A stretch of DNA of 64,000 nt from Stappia stellulata DSM 5886 (GTDB lineage: Bacteria > Pseudomonadota > Alphaproteobacteria > Rhizobiales > Stappiaceae). Of the stretch, positions 26,040 through 35,113 are shown piece after piece. Both the position numbers and the translations under genes were made by a program. Location: positions 372,001 through 436,000 of the forward strand of contig NZ_AUIM01000010.1 of the NCBI RefSeq assembly GCF_000423705.1, written 5' to 3'. The notes beneath the pieces were generated by a model. That model was not told the DNA's origin and made no database searches. It worked only from the letters and a program-made list of their open reading frames with translations. Position 1 is the stretch's first letter; each line of letters begins with the position of its first letter.

Positions 26040-27218
26040 ATGACAGGTTCAGCAGCCGGACTGGTGGTGATGACATCGACCGAGCGCATTCGCTTCGGTG
26101 AAGGCGCCGCCGCAGCGCTCGCGGCCGAGGTCGAGATGCTCGGCGCCAGGCGCGTCGTCCTGATTGCCAGCAAGTCCCTTGCCGATCGAACCGATGAGAT
26201 CGCGAAAATCGAAGCCACCCTCGGCGCCAGCCACGCAGCAACGTTCACCGGCGTGGAACCGCATGTGCCGCGCGACAATGTGATCGCCGCGACCGCCGTG
26301 GCCCGGGAGGCACGCGCCGATCTGATCGTTTCCATCGGCGGCGGATCCGTCACCGATTGCGCCAAGATCGTCCCGGTCATGCTCAAGCACAACGTGAGCA
26401 CGGCGGAGGGAATGGACCCCTATCATATCACGGTGGACGACGCCGGTGCGATGGTGGTGCCGGCCTTTGCCCCCCAGGACATCCGCACGATCTGCATTCC
26501 CACGACCCTGTCCGGCGGCGATTTCAATCCGCTTTCGGGCGCGACAGACCCGGTCAGCAAACACAAGCAAGCCTATCTGGAGCGGATGATGGCCCCGGTC
26601 GCGGTGATCCTCGACCCGGCGCTGACGGTTCACACGCCCGAATGGCTCTGGCTGTCGACCGGCGTCCGGGCCCTGGATCACGCAATCGAAACCCTGCAAT
26701 CCTTCCAGTCCAACGACTTCTGCGACGGACTTGCGAAAAGCGCCCTCGACCTGCTGATCGCCGGCCTGCCGCGGGTCAAGGCCGATCCCGGCGACCTCGA
26801 GGCGCGCCTGAAGTGCCAGATCGGCGTCTGGCAATCCATGTTGCCCATCATTGCCGGAGTGCCGATGGGCGCAAGCCACTCGATCGGTCATGTGCTGGGC
26901 GGCCTGTGCGACGTGCCGCATGGGCACACGTCCTGCGTGATGTCGCCCTTCGTTCTGCGATGGAACGAACCGGCAAACGCCGAGCGCCAGGCGCCGATCC
27001 GCGCCGCATTCGGCAAACCCGATGTGCCCGCCGCAGACCTCGTGGACCGGTTCATCTCCGATCTGGGAATGCCGCGCTCCCTTGCCGCCGTGGGTGTCCC
27101 CTCGGACAAGATGTCCCAAATCGCCGAATACACGATGGACGACATCTGGGGGAAGACCAATCCGCGACCGATCAGCGGGCCGGCGGATGTGATGGAAATC
27201 CTGGAGCTTGCGAAGTAG
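26040..27218 (+). CDS. Iron-containing alcohol dehydrogenase (maleylacetate reductase-like branch)
   Basis: Encodes 392 residues of the Fe-ADH family. The NAD(P) motif is VSIGGGSVTD near 99-108, and metal-binding residues are in VRALDHAIETLQ, GASHSIGHVLG and VPHGHTSCV. The last two segments resemble maleylacetate reductase and 4-hydroxybutyrate/lactaldehyde-type dehydrogenases. GGGGAGG precedes the ATG. In this cluster it may oxidise the alcohol released when the Baeyer-Villiger ester is hydrolysed. It ends 68 bp before the convergent TetR gene. Confidence 0.85.
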   Translation: MTGSAAGLVVMTSTERIRFGEGAAAALAAEVEMLGARRVVLIASKSLADRTDEIAKIEATLGASHAATFTGVEPHVPRDNVIAATAVAREARADLIVSIGGGSVTDCAKIVPVMLKHNVSTAEGMDPYHITVDDAGAMVVPAFAPQDIRTICIPTTLSGGDFNPLSGATDPVSKHKQAYLERMMAPVAVILDPALTVHTPEWLWLSTGVRALDHAIETLQSFQSNDFCDGLAKSALDLLIAGLPRVKADPGDLEARLKCQIGVWQSMLPIIAGVPMGASHSIGHVLGGLCDVPHGHTSCVMSPFVLRWNEPANAERQAPIRAAFGKPDVPAADLVDRFISDLGMPRSLAAVGVPSDKMSQIAEYTMDDIWGKTNPRPISGPADVMEILELAK

Positions 27219-27286
27219 GCCCGACACCGCCGGCGCCGTTCCCCCGGGGGCGGCGCCAGCCGCATGCGTTGCCGCGCCTTGCCGCG

Positions 27287-27949
27287 TCAGCGGGACGGGG
27301 CGCCGACGATGCTTGCGGTGAGGCTGTCGATCAGGCTGTCCAGGGCGCTTGCCTCGCCCCAAAGACGGCCGCCATCCTCGCTGAGAACAAAAGCCGCCTC
27401 GCGCGCTGACAGGCTCGCTTGCGCGAACTGATAGAAGAACACCAGCTTTCGATTGAGCGCGGCGCGCGGCACGTCCGGAAGCGCCGCCGCGATATGGTCG
27501 ATGCAGCGCTGAAAGCTGTCATCGCCCTCCGCCTCGACCGCTGCGGCAAACATCGCCCGGTGGTTCAGCTGCATTACCGAAATGAACCGCATGTGGCCAA
27601 AGCCGATCGGAAGATCGCTGCGCTGCTCCGGATCGCCCGTGCCAACCGTCTCGACCTTCACGATCAGTTCGACGATGTCGCGCACGCCGATCCGGGCGCC
27701 GGAGGCCTCCAGCGCATCCAGCGCCGCGTTTCGCGCGCGCCGCGTGCGCATCAGGGCGTCGCGCACCAGTTCGCGGATCAGGTCGTCCTTGGTGCGGAAG
27801 TAATAGTGGATTCCGGCCGAGTTCTTGACCGACGCCTGATTCAGGATGGCGCGAACCGACACACCCTCGATCCCGTGCCGGGAAAACAGCTGGATGGCCG
27901 CAATCTTGATCCGCTGGCGGGTGTCGTCTTCGTCGGTCCGGTTCGCCAT
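27287..27949 (-). CDS. TetR family transcriptional regulator
   Basis: Encodes 220 residues. An N-terminal TetR helix-turn-helix (about 8-55; RIKIAAIQLFSRHGIEGVSVRAI then AGIHYYFRTKDDLI, each part of one domain) precedes a ligand-binding helical domain. It is the only regulator gene between the three matching 27-bp inverted repeats at 24143, 30045 and 39473, so it is the best candidate to bind them. No copy of the repeat is seen in front of the gene itself, which argues against autoregulation by the same site. Confidence 0.88.
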   Translation of the reverse strand: MANRTDEDDTRQRIKIAAIQLFSRHGIEGVSVRAILNQASVKNSAGIHYYFRTKDDLIRELVRDALMRTRRARNAALDALEASGARIGVRDIVELIVKVETVGTGDPEQRSDLPIGFGHMRFISVMQLNHRAMFAAAVEAEGDDSFQRCIDHIAAALPDVPRAALNRKLVFFYQFAQASLSAREAAFVLSEDGGRLWGEASALDSLIDSLTASIVGAPSR

Positions 27950-28073
27950 GCTCGTTTCCTTTGTCGTTATGGGTGTCGATACTGCACCATCGGGCCAAAG
28001 GTCAAAGCGACATGTGCGGCACGGCCATATTTCCGTCGGCTCTCATGGGGGAAGCGCGGCCCATGACCGCGTT

Positions 28074-29990
28074 TCAGCCTTCGAAGACATAGTCCCCCGG
28101 ATCGGCGTCGCGCGTCAAAAGCCAGAACTGGTCATTGCGCCAGGGCGAAATCGCCACCACCCGGCCGAGCCGGTTGCGGTACCAGTTTTCCGTTCCCTGA
28201 TGGGTCCAGACCATACGGTCATGCGCGGCGTCGATCCGCCGATTGTAGTCCTCATAGACCTCGGGACGTACCTCGACGGTGGACGTCCCCTTCTCGGCCA
28301 TGCGGGTGATGACGCTGAGAATATAGGAGGTCTGCAGCTCGATCGCCTTGATCATGCTGCCGCCGTGTCCCAGCCCGACGTTCGGCCCGAGAATGGTGAA
28401 GAAGTTCGGGAAGCCGGGAACGGTCGAGCCGATGTAGGCGCGCGGATTGTCGGTTTCCCAGACATCGGCGAGACGCTGGCCGTTGCGCCCGACAATGTCA
28501 TAGGACGACTGCATTTCGGCCGCCTTGAAACCCGTCGCATAGATCAGAACGTCGGCCTCGTAGCGCTCGCCGTTCGCCGCCGTCAGCTGCCGCCCCTCGA
28601 TCCGCGACAGCCGTTCGGGAACCAGCTCCACATTCGGCTTCGTGATGGTCCTGTACCAGCCGTTGTCCAGCAGGATGCGCTTTCCGTAAGGCGGGAAGTC
28701 CGGCAGGACATGCGCGAGCAGGTCCTGGCGATCGCCAAGCTCGGACTCGACGTATTTCGTGAAAATTTTGCGATGCCGGTCGTTTGTTGCGTTGAGGGAT
28801 TTTTCCGGCTCGGGCCAGCTCGGATCCTTCTGCAGGGACTCGTGGATGCGATCGTTGAAGGTCCAGAACTGCCGGATCCGGTACCACTGCTGATACAGCG
28901 GAATGACCATCAGAAGGTGCCGGACGGCATCGGGCACTTTCTTTTGAAACTGGGGGAACGGCGCGGCCCATTGCTTCGAACGGGCGAAGATGGTCAGCGA
29001 TGCGACCTTGTCCGCGATGGCGGGAGCCACCTGCATCCCCGAGGCGCCATTGCCGACCAGTGCGACATGTTTGCCCGTCACATCCAGGTCTTCCGGCCAT
29101 TGAGCGGTATGGGTGCTGATGCCCGGGAACGTGTCCGCGCCGGGGATATCCGGGATCTGTGGCGTGTTCAGGACACCGACCGCGCTCATCAGGATATCGC
29201 AGCGTTCCGTGGTCAGCGTGCCGTCCGCGCCGCGCACCCGCAGAACCCACTTCCGGCTGCTTTCGTCCCACCGCGCTTCCTCGACCCGGGTCGAGAAACG
29301 CGTTCTTTCCCGCAAGCCGAACCGGTCGGCGACATCACGGAAATAGCCCAGAAGTTCGCCTTGCAGCGCGAAGTAACGCGACCAGTCGTTCGGGGCGAAG
29401 GAAAACGAATAAATGTGGTTGGGCGTATCGACGCCCGCGCCGGGATACCGGTTTTCCCACCAGGTGCCGCCGAACTCCTCGTTCTTCTCGATGATCTCGA
29501 AATCAACGCCCAGCCTCTTCAGGTTGGCGCTGACGCAGATCCCCGACACGCCCGCCCCCACGACAAGAACCCGCATGTCCGACCGCCACGGCGTTTCCGG
29601 CGTCTTGCTGTGGGCCGCCAGCCCGAGATCGGACGCGATCACCTCGCCATAGCTTTCGGGAACCGGCTCACTCATCGAGACCGAAAGCATCCGCGCCAAC
29701 GTGGCGTTCGACGGATGCGGAACGGCGAGCGGGGCACCGCCGATCCACTCGAAGACAGCCTTTTCCGCCGCATCGCGGATCTCCTGCTGAATGTCCTCGG
29801 GAAGGCCGCCATCGTCATTGTCGTCGAGACCACGGGACCTGCCAGGCGTGTAGGGCGGTTGCAGCCAGCGTTCTTCGCCCGTCATCTGGTAGAGCACGCA
29901 CAACAGGGTTGGAATGTTTCCCTGCCGGATTCCCTCGCGCAACAGTGCGGTATCCAGCTGGGGCACCTGGGTCAGATCCGGACCTGTCAT
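28074..29990 (-). CDS. Baeyer-Villiger flavin monooxygenase (4-hydroxyacetophenone monooxygenase-like)
   Basis: Encodes 638 residues, close to HAPMO-type enzymes (about 640) and longer than cyclohexanone monooxygenase (about 540). An N-terminal helical extension of some 140 residues precedes the FAD Rossmann motif GAGVSG (145-150). The Baeyer-Villiger fingerprint FxGxxxHxxxWP is present as FPGISTHTAQWP (288-299), and a second Rossmann motif GNGASG (313-318) binds NADPH. It inserts oxygen next to a ketone to form an ester. ATG 29990 has AAGGAGAG upstream. It is divergent from an esterase gene, the natural next step, with regulon site B between them. Confidence 0.9.
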   Translation of the reverse strand: MTGPDLTQVPQLDTALLREGIRQGNIPTLLCVLYQMTGEERWLQPPYTPGRSRGLDDNDDGGLPEDIQQEIRDAAEKAVFEWIGGAPLAVPHPSNATLARMLSVSMSEPVPESYGEVIASDLGLAAHSKTPETPWRSDMRVLVVGAGVSGICVSANLKRLGVDFEIIEKNEEFGGTWWENRYPGAGVDTPNHIYSFSFAPNDWSRYFALQGELLGYFRDVADRFGLRERTRFSTRVEEARWDESSRKWVLRVRGADGTLTTERCDILMSAVGVLNTPQIPDIPGADTFPGISTHTAQWPEDLDVTGKHVALVGNGASGMQVAPAIADKVASLTIFARSKQWAAPFPQFQKKVPDAVRHLLMVIPLYQQWYRIRQFWTFNDRIHESLQKDPSWPEPEKSLNATNDRHRKIFTKYVESELGDRQDLLAHVLPDFPPYGKRILLDNGWYRTITKPNVELVPERLSRIEGRQLTAANGERYEADVLIYATGFKAAEMQSSYDIVGRNGQRLADVWETDNPRAYIGSTVPGFPNFFTILGPNVGLGHGGSMIKAIELQTSYILSVITRMAEKGTSTVEVRPEVYEDYNRRIDAAHDRMVWTHQGTENWYRNRLGRVVAISPWRNDQFWLLTRDADPGDYVFEG

Positions 29991-30044
29991 TGATCTCTCC
30001 TTGCCTTCCCGATTGACGGGGCAGCCCACATTGGGTATGCGATG

Positions 30045-30071
30045 AAGTCAATTGGCTCAAGCAAACGACTT
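30045..30071. promoter_or_regulatory. 27-bp inverted repeat, regulon site B
   Basis: AAGTCAATTGG-N6-AAACGACTT, same 27-bp span and outer half-sites as sites A and C, located in the 188-bp divergent gap between the monooxygenase and the esterase genes. It can serve both promoters. The right arm is less conserved than in site C. Confidence 0.6.
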
Positions 30072-30178
30072 AACGATAACATTCGCGCATTGCAACAGCC
30101 CGATCACGCTTTTCGGGAAATCAGGTCGCGACACCAAAACAGTCGGCTGGAGCTGAAACGGGAGGAGGAGGACACGCG

Positions 30179-31435
30179 ATGGCGACAAACGCCGCGCCCT
30201 GGTCGCGCACGGTTGAAACAGCGGAAGGTCTCGTGTCGGTATCGGGGCGGCTCGTTCCGGGGTTCGAAGCCGTCGCGCAAGCCTTTTGCGACAATTTCAC
30301 GGGCGGGGCCGAAGCCGGCGCCGCCGTTCATGCGCAGGTTCGCGGCCGCGAGGTCGTCAGCCTCCATGGCGGTCGTGTTGCCTCCGCCACCGACAAGAGG
30401 CCCCGCCCCTGGCACGACGATACGGTATGCGTGATCTTTTCCGCCACCAAACCGGCGACAGCCCTTTGCCTGCACCTTCTCGCCGTTCGCGGCCTTGTGG
30501 ACCTGGATGCGCCGGTTGCCGAAATCTGGCCGGCTTTCGCGGCACAGGGCAAGGACCGGATCACCCTGCGCATGGTTCTCGACCACAGCGCCGGCCTTCC
30601 CGTTCTCTCGGAACCACTCAAGCCGGACTGCCTGTGCGATCACGCCTATATGGCCGACAGGCTGGCTGCCGCGACACCCGTCTTCGCGCCGGGAAGCGCC
30701 ACGGCCTATCATCCGGTGACCGGCGGCTTCATCCTCGCCGAGGTGCTCCAACGCATCGACGGACGCAGCCTGGGACGGTTCTTCGCGGAAGAGATCGCAG
30801 ACCCGCTCGGACTGGAATTCTGGATCGGCCTGCCCGACGCGGTTGAGGAGCGGGTCGCGCAGATCCGGCATTTCATCCCGCAAAAGGGCGGTGGCTCGAC
30901 GCCCTTCGGCGAGGCCTTGCGCGACCCCGGATCGCCCCAGAGCCTGTTCTTCTTCAATCACGGCGACTGGATGTCGAAAGGGGTCAACACACGGGCCGGC
31001 CGCAGCGCCGAGATCGGTGCGGCCTCGGGCGTCACAAATGCACGCAGCCTTGCTGCCCTCTTTGAGGCCATGCAGCCGGACGGAGTGCTGGGACTGGACG
31101 CCGAGACGGTCGCGAGCTTCGCGCAGGCCACATCCGCCACGCACCGGGACGGAATGCTGTTGCAGCCGACGCGGTTTGGGCCGGGCTTCATGCTGCGGAT
31201 GGACAACCGCGGCGGCCCACGACACGCCTCACGCGGCGACAGCTTCCTCATTCCCCCGCACGCTTTCGGACATGTCGGGGCGGGAGGATCCTTCGGATTT
31301 CGCGATCCCGTGGCGGATCTTTCCATGGCCTACACCATGACGCAGATGGGGCCCGGCTTCCTGCTGAACCCGCGCGGGCAAACGCTGATCGATGCCGCCT
31401 ACCGCTGCATTCCGGCCGGCCCGTCCCGGCCCTGA
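30179..31435 (+). CDS. Serine hydrolase of the beta-lactamase / EstB esterase family
   Basis: Encodes 418 residues. The class C beta-lactamase nucleophile motif SxxK is S88-A-T-K91, and a Tyr in TAYHPVTGG takes the place of the YxN motif. HVGAGGSFGFRDP near the C-terminus replaces the KTG motif. There is no signal peptide, so it is cytoplasmic, unlike true beta-lactamases, and fits EstB-type esterases/lactonases. Its likely job is to hydrolyse the ester formed by the divergent Baeyer-Villiger enzyme. A strong GGAGGAGGAGG precedes the ATG, and a TRAP permease gene follows after 26 bp. Confidence 0.85.
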   Translation: MATNAAPWSRTVETAEGLVSVSGRLVPGFEAVAQAFCDNFTGGAEAGAAVHAQVRGREVVSLHGGRVASATDKRPRPWHDDTVCVIFSATKPATALCLHLLAVRGLVDLDAPVAEIWPAFAAQGKDRITLRMVLDHSAGLPVLSEPLKPDCLCDHAYMADRLAAATPVFAPGSATAYHPVTGGFILAEVLQRIDGRSLGRFFAEEIADPLGLEFWIGLPDAVEERVAQIRHFIPQKGGGSTPFGEALRDPGSPQSLFFFNHGDWMSKGVNTRAGRSAEIGAASGVTNARSLAALFEAMQPDGVLGLDAETVASFAQATSATHRDGMLLQPTRFGPGFMLRMDNRGGPRHASRGDSFLIPPHAFGHVGAGGSFGFRDPVADLSMAYTMTQMGPGFLLNPRGQTLIDAAYRCIPAGPSRP

Positions 31436-31461
31436 CGCGGCCCGACACAGGAGGACGACAC

Positions 31462-32034
31462 ATGCGCAAAGAGCCGGACGCGGACCCCCACACCGGAACA
31501 TCTGGTTTCTGGAGCCGGGCCGAGAGGATTCTCGCCGGGACAATCAAGGCGGTCTCCATCGCCGCCGGCCTGTCCATCGTCGCGATGATGCTTCATGTCA
31601 CGGCGGATGTCGCTCTCAGATATCTGACCGGCACCGGACTGCCGGGCACACTGACCATCGTGAGCTACTACTACATGGTGATCGTGGCGTTCGTGCCGCT
31701 GGCTTTCGCCGAGTTGCAGCGCGCGCATATCCAGATGGAGCTTGTCACCGACCTGTTGCCGCAGCGCCTCTCGCGGCAGATCGGCGGATGGGGGCTTTTG
31801 TTCACCGGCCTCGTCACCGGCGCGCTCACGGTGCGCGGTTTCGAGGAAGCGGTGAACCAGATGCGGATCGGGGCCTCGCAGGTCCAGGGCACCACATCGA
31901 TCGACACCTGGCCGGCCCATTTCGCACTCCCGCTGGGAGCGGGGCTGATGACCCTTCTGGTGGCGCTGCGCTTCCTCCAGTTCCTGACCGGCAGCCTCCC
32001 CCGCCCCGGGGCGCGCAAGGCGGGAGGCGTGTGA
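31462..32034 (+). CDS. TRAP transporter small permease (DctQ type)
   Basis: Encodes 190 residues with four predicted helices (about 30-50, 68-85, 110-130, 153-175) and the DctQ-family layout. AGGAGGA precedes the ATG. It joins the large permease encoded one base downstream to make a sodium-driven uptake system for a carboxylic acid or related anion. The matching binding-protein gene is not next to it but at 38279-39430, in the opposite arm of the same regulon. Confidence 0.87.
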   Translation: MRKEPDADPHTGTSGFWSRAERILAGTIKAVSIAAGLSIVAMMLHVTADVALRYLTGTGLPGTLTIVSYYYMVIVAFVPLAFAELQRAHIQMELVTDLLPQRLSRQIGGWGLLFTGLVTGALTVRGFEEAVNQMRIGASQVQGTTSIDTWPAHFALPLGAGLMTLLVALRFLQFLTGSLPRPGARKAGGV

Positions 32035-32035
32035 C

Positions 32036-33346
32036 ATGACGGACATTCAAATCGGCCTCGGGGGACTGGCGCTCCTGTTCGTGTTGATCGCGATGCGCCT
32101 GCCGATCGGGCTGGTGATGATCGGCGTGTCCTTCGGTGGGCTCTATCTTCTGGCGGGCTGGAACGTCGCCTGGAGCAGTCTTGGCCTGCTGCCCTTCAAT
32201 TTCGCGGCAAGCTGGGTTCTGAGCGCGGTTCCGATGTTTTTGTTGCTCGGTTTCCTGTGCCATCACGCCAAGCTGACCGAGGGCCTGTTCCGGGCGGCGC
32301 GGGTGTGGTTGCAGGGTCTGCCCGGCGGCCTCGCAATCGCCTCCGTTCTCGGCTCCGCCGGTTTTGCCGCGGTCTCCGGTTCGTCCATCGCCTGTTCGGC
32401 GACGATGGGGCGCATCGCCGTGCCGGAAATGACCAAGGCCGGCTACGATCCGGAGCTCGCCACGGGAACCGTCGCGGTCGCCGGCACGATCGGCGCCCTG
32501 ATCCCGCCCTCCGTGATCATGCTGATCTTCGCCGTGATCGCACAGGTTCCGGTTACGGACCTGTTCATCGCGGGCATCACCGCCGGTCTCCTGACCGCGC
32601 TCGGCTATATTGCGGTCATCTGGATCCGCGTCGCGCTGAACCCGGCGCTCGCCCCGCGTAGCGGCGAGCGTCTACCGGTCCGGGAGCGCATCGTCATGAC
32701 GCGCGACAGCTGGCCGATCGCCCTGATCATGCTGGGCGTTTTCACCGGGTTGTTCGGCGGGGCCTTCACGGCGACCGAAGCCGGCGCCATCGGCGCGTTC
32801 CTGGCAACCATCGTGGCCCTTGCCAAGGGAACCCTGTCGCCGCGGGTTTTCCTGATGGCGATATCCGACACCGTTCTCACGACCTCGACGATGATCATCA
32901 TCGGCGTCGGCGCCACGGTTCTGACCCGCTTCCTGGTCTTTTCCGGTGCCGGCGACTACCTCAGCGACCTCGTCATCGCGACGACCTCCAACCCCGTGAT
33001 CATCATGCTGGGCCTGGTCGTTCTCTATCTGTTTCTGGGCCTGTTCCTGGAGCCGGTCGGCGCCATGCTGCTCACGCTTCCCCTGGTGCTGCCGATCATC
33101 GGGGAAGCGAATTTCGACCTGGTGTGGTTCGGCATCATCCTGACGAAGCTTCTTGAAATCGGAATGGTCACACCGCCCGTCGGCATGAACGTCTTCGTCA
33201 TCAAGAGCGTCGTCGGCCCCCTCGTGACCACCAGCCAGATCTTCCGCGGCATCGGCTGGTTCCTCCTCATGGACCTGTTCGTTCTCGGCCTCCTGATCGC
33301 CTTTCCGGACCTCGTCCTGTTTCCCCTCAAGCTTATCGACGGCTGA
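32036..33346 (+). CDS. TRAP transporter large permease (DctM type)
   Basis: Encodes 436 residues, the typical DctM length, with about twelve hydrophobic segments. Family motifs include GSAGFAAVSGSSIACSATMG, split by the membrane turn, GTIGALIPPSVIM, FTATEAGAIGAF and ITPPVG-like VTPPVGMNVFVI. It is the transport subunit, coupling substrate to sodium entry. The ATG lies two bases after the DctQ stop. Confidence 0.9.
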   Translation: MTDIQIGLGGLALLFVLIAMRLPIGLVMIGVSFGGLYLLAGWNVAWSSLGLLPFNFAASWVLSAVPMFLLLGFLCHHAKLTEGLFRAARVWLQGLPGGLAIASVLGSAGFAAVSGSSIACSATMGRIAVPEMTKAGYDPELATGTVAVAGTIGALIPPSVIMLIFAVIAQVPVTDLFIAGITAGLLTALGYIAVIWIRVALNPALAPRSGERLPVRERIVMTRDSWPIALIMLGVFTGLFGGAFTATEAGAIGAFLATIVALAKGTLSPRVFLMAISDTVLTTSTMIIIGVGATVLTRFLVFSGAGDYLSDLVIATTSNPVIIMLGLVVLYLFLGLFLEPVGAMLLTLPLVLPIIGEANFDLVWFGIILTKLLEIGMVTPPVGMNVFVIKSVVGPLVTTSQIFRGIGWFLLMDLFVLGLLIAFPDLVLFPLKLIDG

Positions 33347-33396
33347 CCCGCGGTCCGGCCTGCCCTTTCTTCCAGAAACGAAAAGGAAAACAGACC

Positions 33397-35049
33397 ATGA
33401 CGACGTTCCAAGACACGCCGCCGCTGGACGGACAGATGATGCAAGGCGCATTGTCGATTCCGGCGATCATGGACTACGCGGCCGACGTTCACGCCGGCGC
33501 GCGGATCGTTTCCTCCACCGTCGAGGGCGGCCTGCACGACTACAGCCTGCCCGAGGCATCGAAGCGCATCGCGCGCCTTGCCCACGCGTTGCGCGCCATG
33601 GGTATTCGCCCTGGCGACCGCGTCGCGACCCTGGCCTGGAACGGATACCGCCACTTCGAGCTCTATTACGCAATCGCGGGCATCGGCGCGGTCTGCCACA
33701 CGATCAACCCGCGCCTGTTCCCCGAGCAGATCGCCTGGATCGTCAATCATGCCGAGGACCGGGCACTGTTCTTCGATCTGACCTTCGCGCCTCTGGTCGA
33801 CGGGCTGGCGCAGCACCTCCCGGTCGGCATGCAGCGGGTCTTCCTGTCCGACGAGGCGCACCGGCCAGTCAGCTGTGCAGAGAACGTGCTGGCTTATGAA
33901 AGCCTGATCGAAGGATACCTGGACAGCATCGACTGGCCGGACCTTCCGGAAACGGCGGCGGCCGGCCTGTGCTACACATCCGGCACGACCGGCGATCCGA
34001 AAGGCGCGCTCTACTCCCATCGCTCGACCGTGCTGCATGCGATGTCGGCCATTCTCGGGATCCCGCAGGCGTTCGGCAGCGGAAAGCGCATCCTGCCGGT
34101 CGTGCCGCTGTTTCACGTCAACGCCTGGGGCCTGCCCTATGCCTGCCCGCTTTCGGGGACCGACCTTGTGTTTCCCGGCCCGCATCTCGACGGCAAAAGC
34201 CTCTTCGATCTGATGGAGACAACCGGCACGACCGGGGCATGGGGCGTGCCCACCGTCTGGGCCGGCCTGATCGAGGAAATCAGGCAGCGCGGACGCAAGC
34301 CGGAGACCCTGGAGATGCTGCTGATCGGCGGTTCCGCCGTACCGCCGGCAATGATCTCCGCGTTGGAAGACTTCGACATCCACACGATCCACGGCTGGGG
34401 CATGACCGAGATGAGTCCGATCGGCACCTGCACCCGCCCCGTTGCCGGCGCAAGCCGGGAGGAGCGGATCGACAATGCCGTTCCCCAGGGCAAACGCCTG
34501 TTCGGCCTCGACATGAAAATCGTCGGCGAAGACGGCACGCCGCAACCGCATGACGGAAAGGCGCAGGGCGAATTGCTGGTGCGGGGCCCGGCCGTGGTCA
34601 ACGGATACTTCAACGCGCCGGACGCCTCCAAGGCTGCCTTCGACGCCGAAGGCTGGTTCCGCACCGGGGACGTCGCGCGCATCGACAGCGCCGGCCGCCT
34701 GCAGATCGTCGACCGGACGAAGGACCTGATCAAATCCGGCGGCGAATGGATTTCCTCGCTCGACCTGGAAAACCTGGCAACCGCCCATCCCTCGGTCGCC
34801 CAGGCGGCGGCCATCGCGGTGCCGCACCCCAAATGGGACGAGCGTCCGGTTCTGGCCGTCGTTCCCGCCGACAAGGAAAAGGGCATCGACGAGGCCGATC
34901 TGCTGGCACATATGGGACGCCATCTTGCCAAATGGCAGATGCCCGATGCCGTCATCACCGTGGACAGCCTGCCCATGACCGCCACCGGCAAGATCTCGAA
35001 GAAAGACCTGCGCAGCCAGGTCACCGTCGATTTCGACGACATGAACTGA
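33397..35049 (+). CDS. AMP-forming fatty/aryl acyl-CoA ligase
   Basis: Encodes 550 residues of the ANL superfamily, of the AlkK / medium-long-chain acyl-CoA synthetase branch. The motifs are CYTSGTTGDPKGALYSH, GWGMTEMSPIG, GWFRTGDVARID, DRTKDLIKSGGEWIS and the catalytic lysine in TATGKISKKDL. It ends the plus-strand arm that begins with the esterase, and a bidirectional terminator follows 32 bp later. Likely role: activation of the acid imported by the TRAP system or released by the esterase. Confidence 0.9.
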   Translation: MTTFQDTPPLDGQMMQGALSIPAIMDYAADVHAGARIVSSTVEGGLHDYSLPEASKRIARLAHALRAMGIRPGDRVATLAWNGYRHFELYYAIAGIGAVCHTINPRLFPEQIAWIVNHAEDRALFFDLTFAPLVDGLAQHLPVGMQRVFLSDEAHRPVSCAENVLAYESLIEGYLDSIDWPDLPETAAAGLCYTSGTTGDPKGALYSHRSTVLHAMSAILGIPQAFGSGKRILPVVPLFHVNAWGLPYACPLSGTDLVFPGPHLDGKSLFDLMETTGTTGAWGVPTVWAGLIEEIRQRGRKPETLEMLLIGGSAVPPAMISALEDFDIHTIHGWGMTEMSPIGTCTRPVAGASREERIDNAVPQGKRLFGLDMKIVGEDGTPQPHDGKAQGELLVRGPAVVNGYFNAPDASKAAFDAEGWFRTGDVARIDSAGRLQIVDRTKDLIKSGGEWISSLDLENLATAHPSVAQAAAIAVPHPKWDERPVLAVVPADKEKGIDEADLLAHMGRHLAKWQMPDAVITVDSLPMTATGKISKKDLRSQVTVDFDDMN

Positions 35050-35081
35050 AATCGGCGTCCCGGTGCTCCGCCCACGCTCTG

Positions 35082-35113
35082 AAAAAACGCGCCCCGAACG
35101 GGGCGCGTTTTTT
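35082..35113. terminator. Bidirectional intrinsic terminator
   Basis: A6, then CGCGCCCC (35088-35095), loop GAAC, GGGGCGCG (35100-35107) and T6. The 8-bp GC stem is perfect and flanked by A and T runs, so it works for both converging operons. Its last T is the first base of the TCA that forms the minus-strand stop codon of the next gene. Confidence 0.95.

Noticed and set aside
30179-31435. Class C beta-lactamase (antibiotic resistance)
   Set aside because: It has the SxxK motif but no signal peptide and no KTG motif, and it is placed with a Baeyer-Villiger enzyme. An esterase is more likely.
35082-35113. Attachment site or mobile-element terminal repeat
   Set aside because: The inverted repeat has flanking A and T runs and lies between convergent operons, exactly as expected for a bidirectional terminator; there is no integrase or target duplication.
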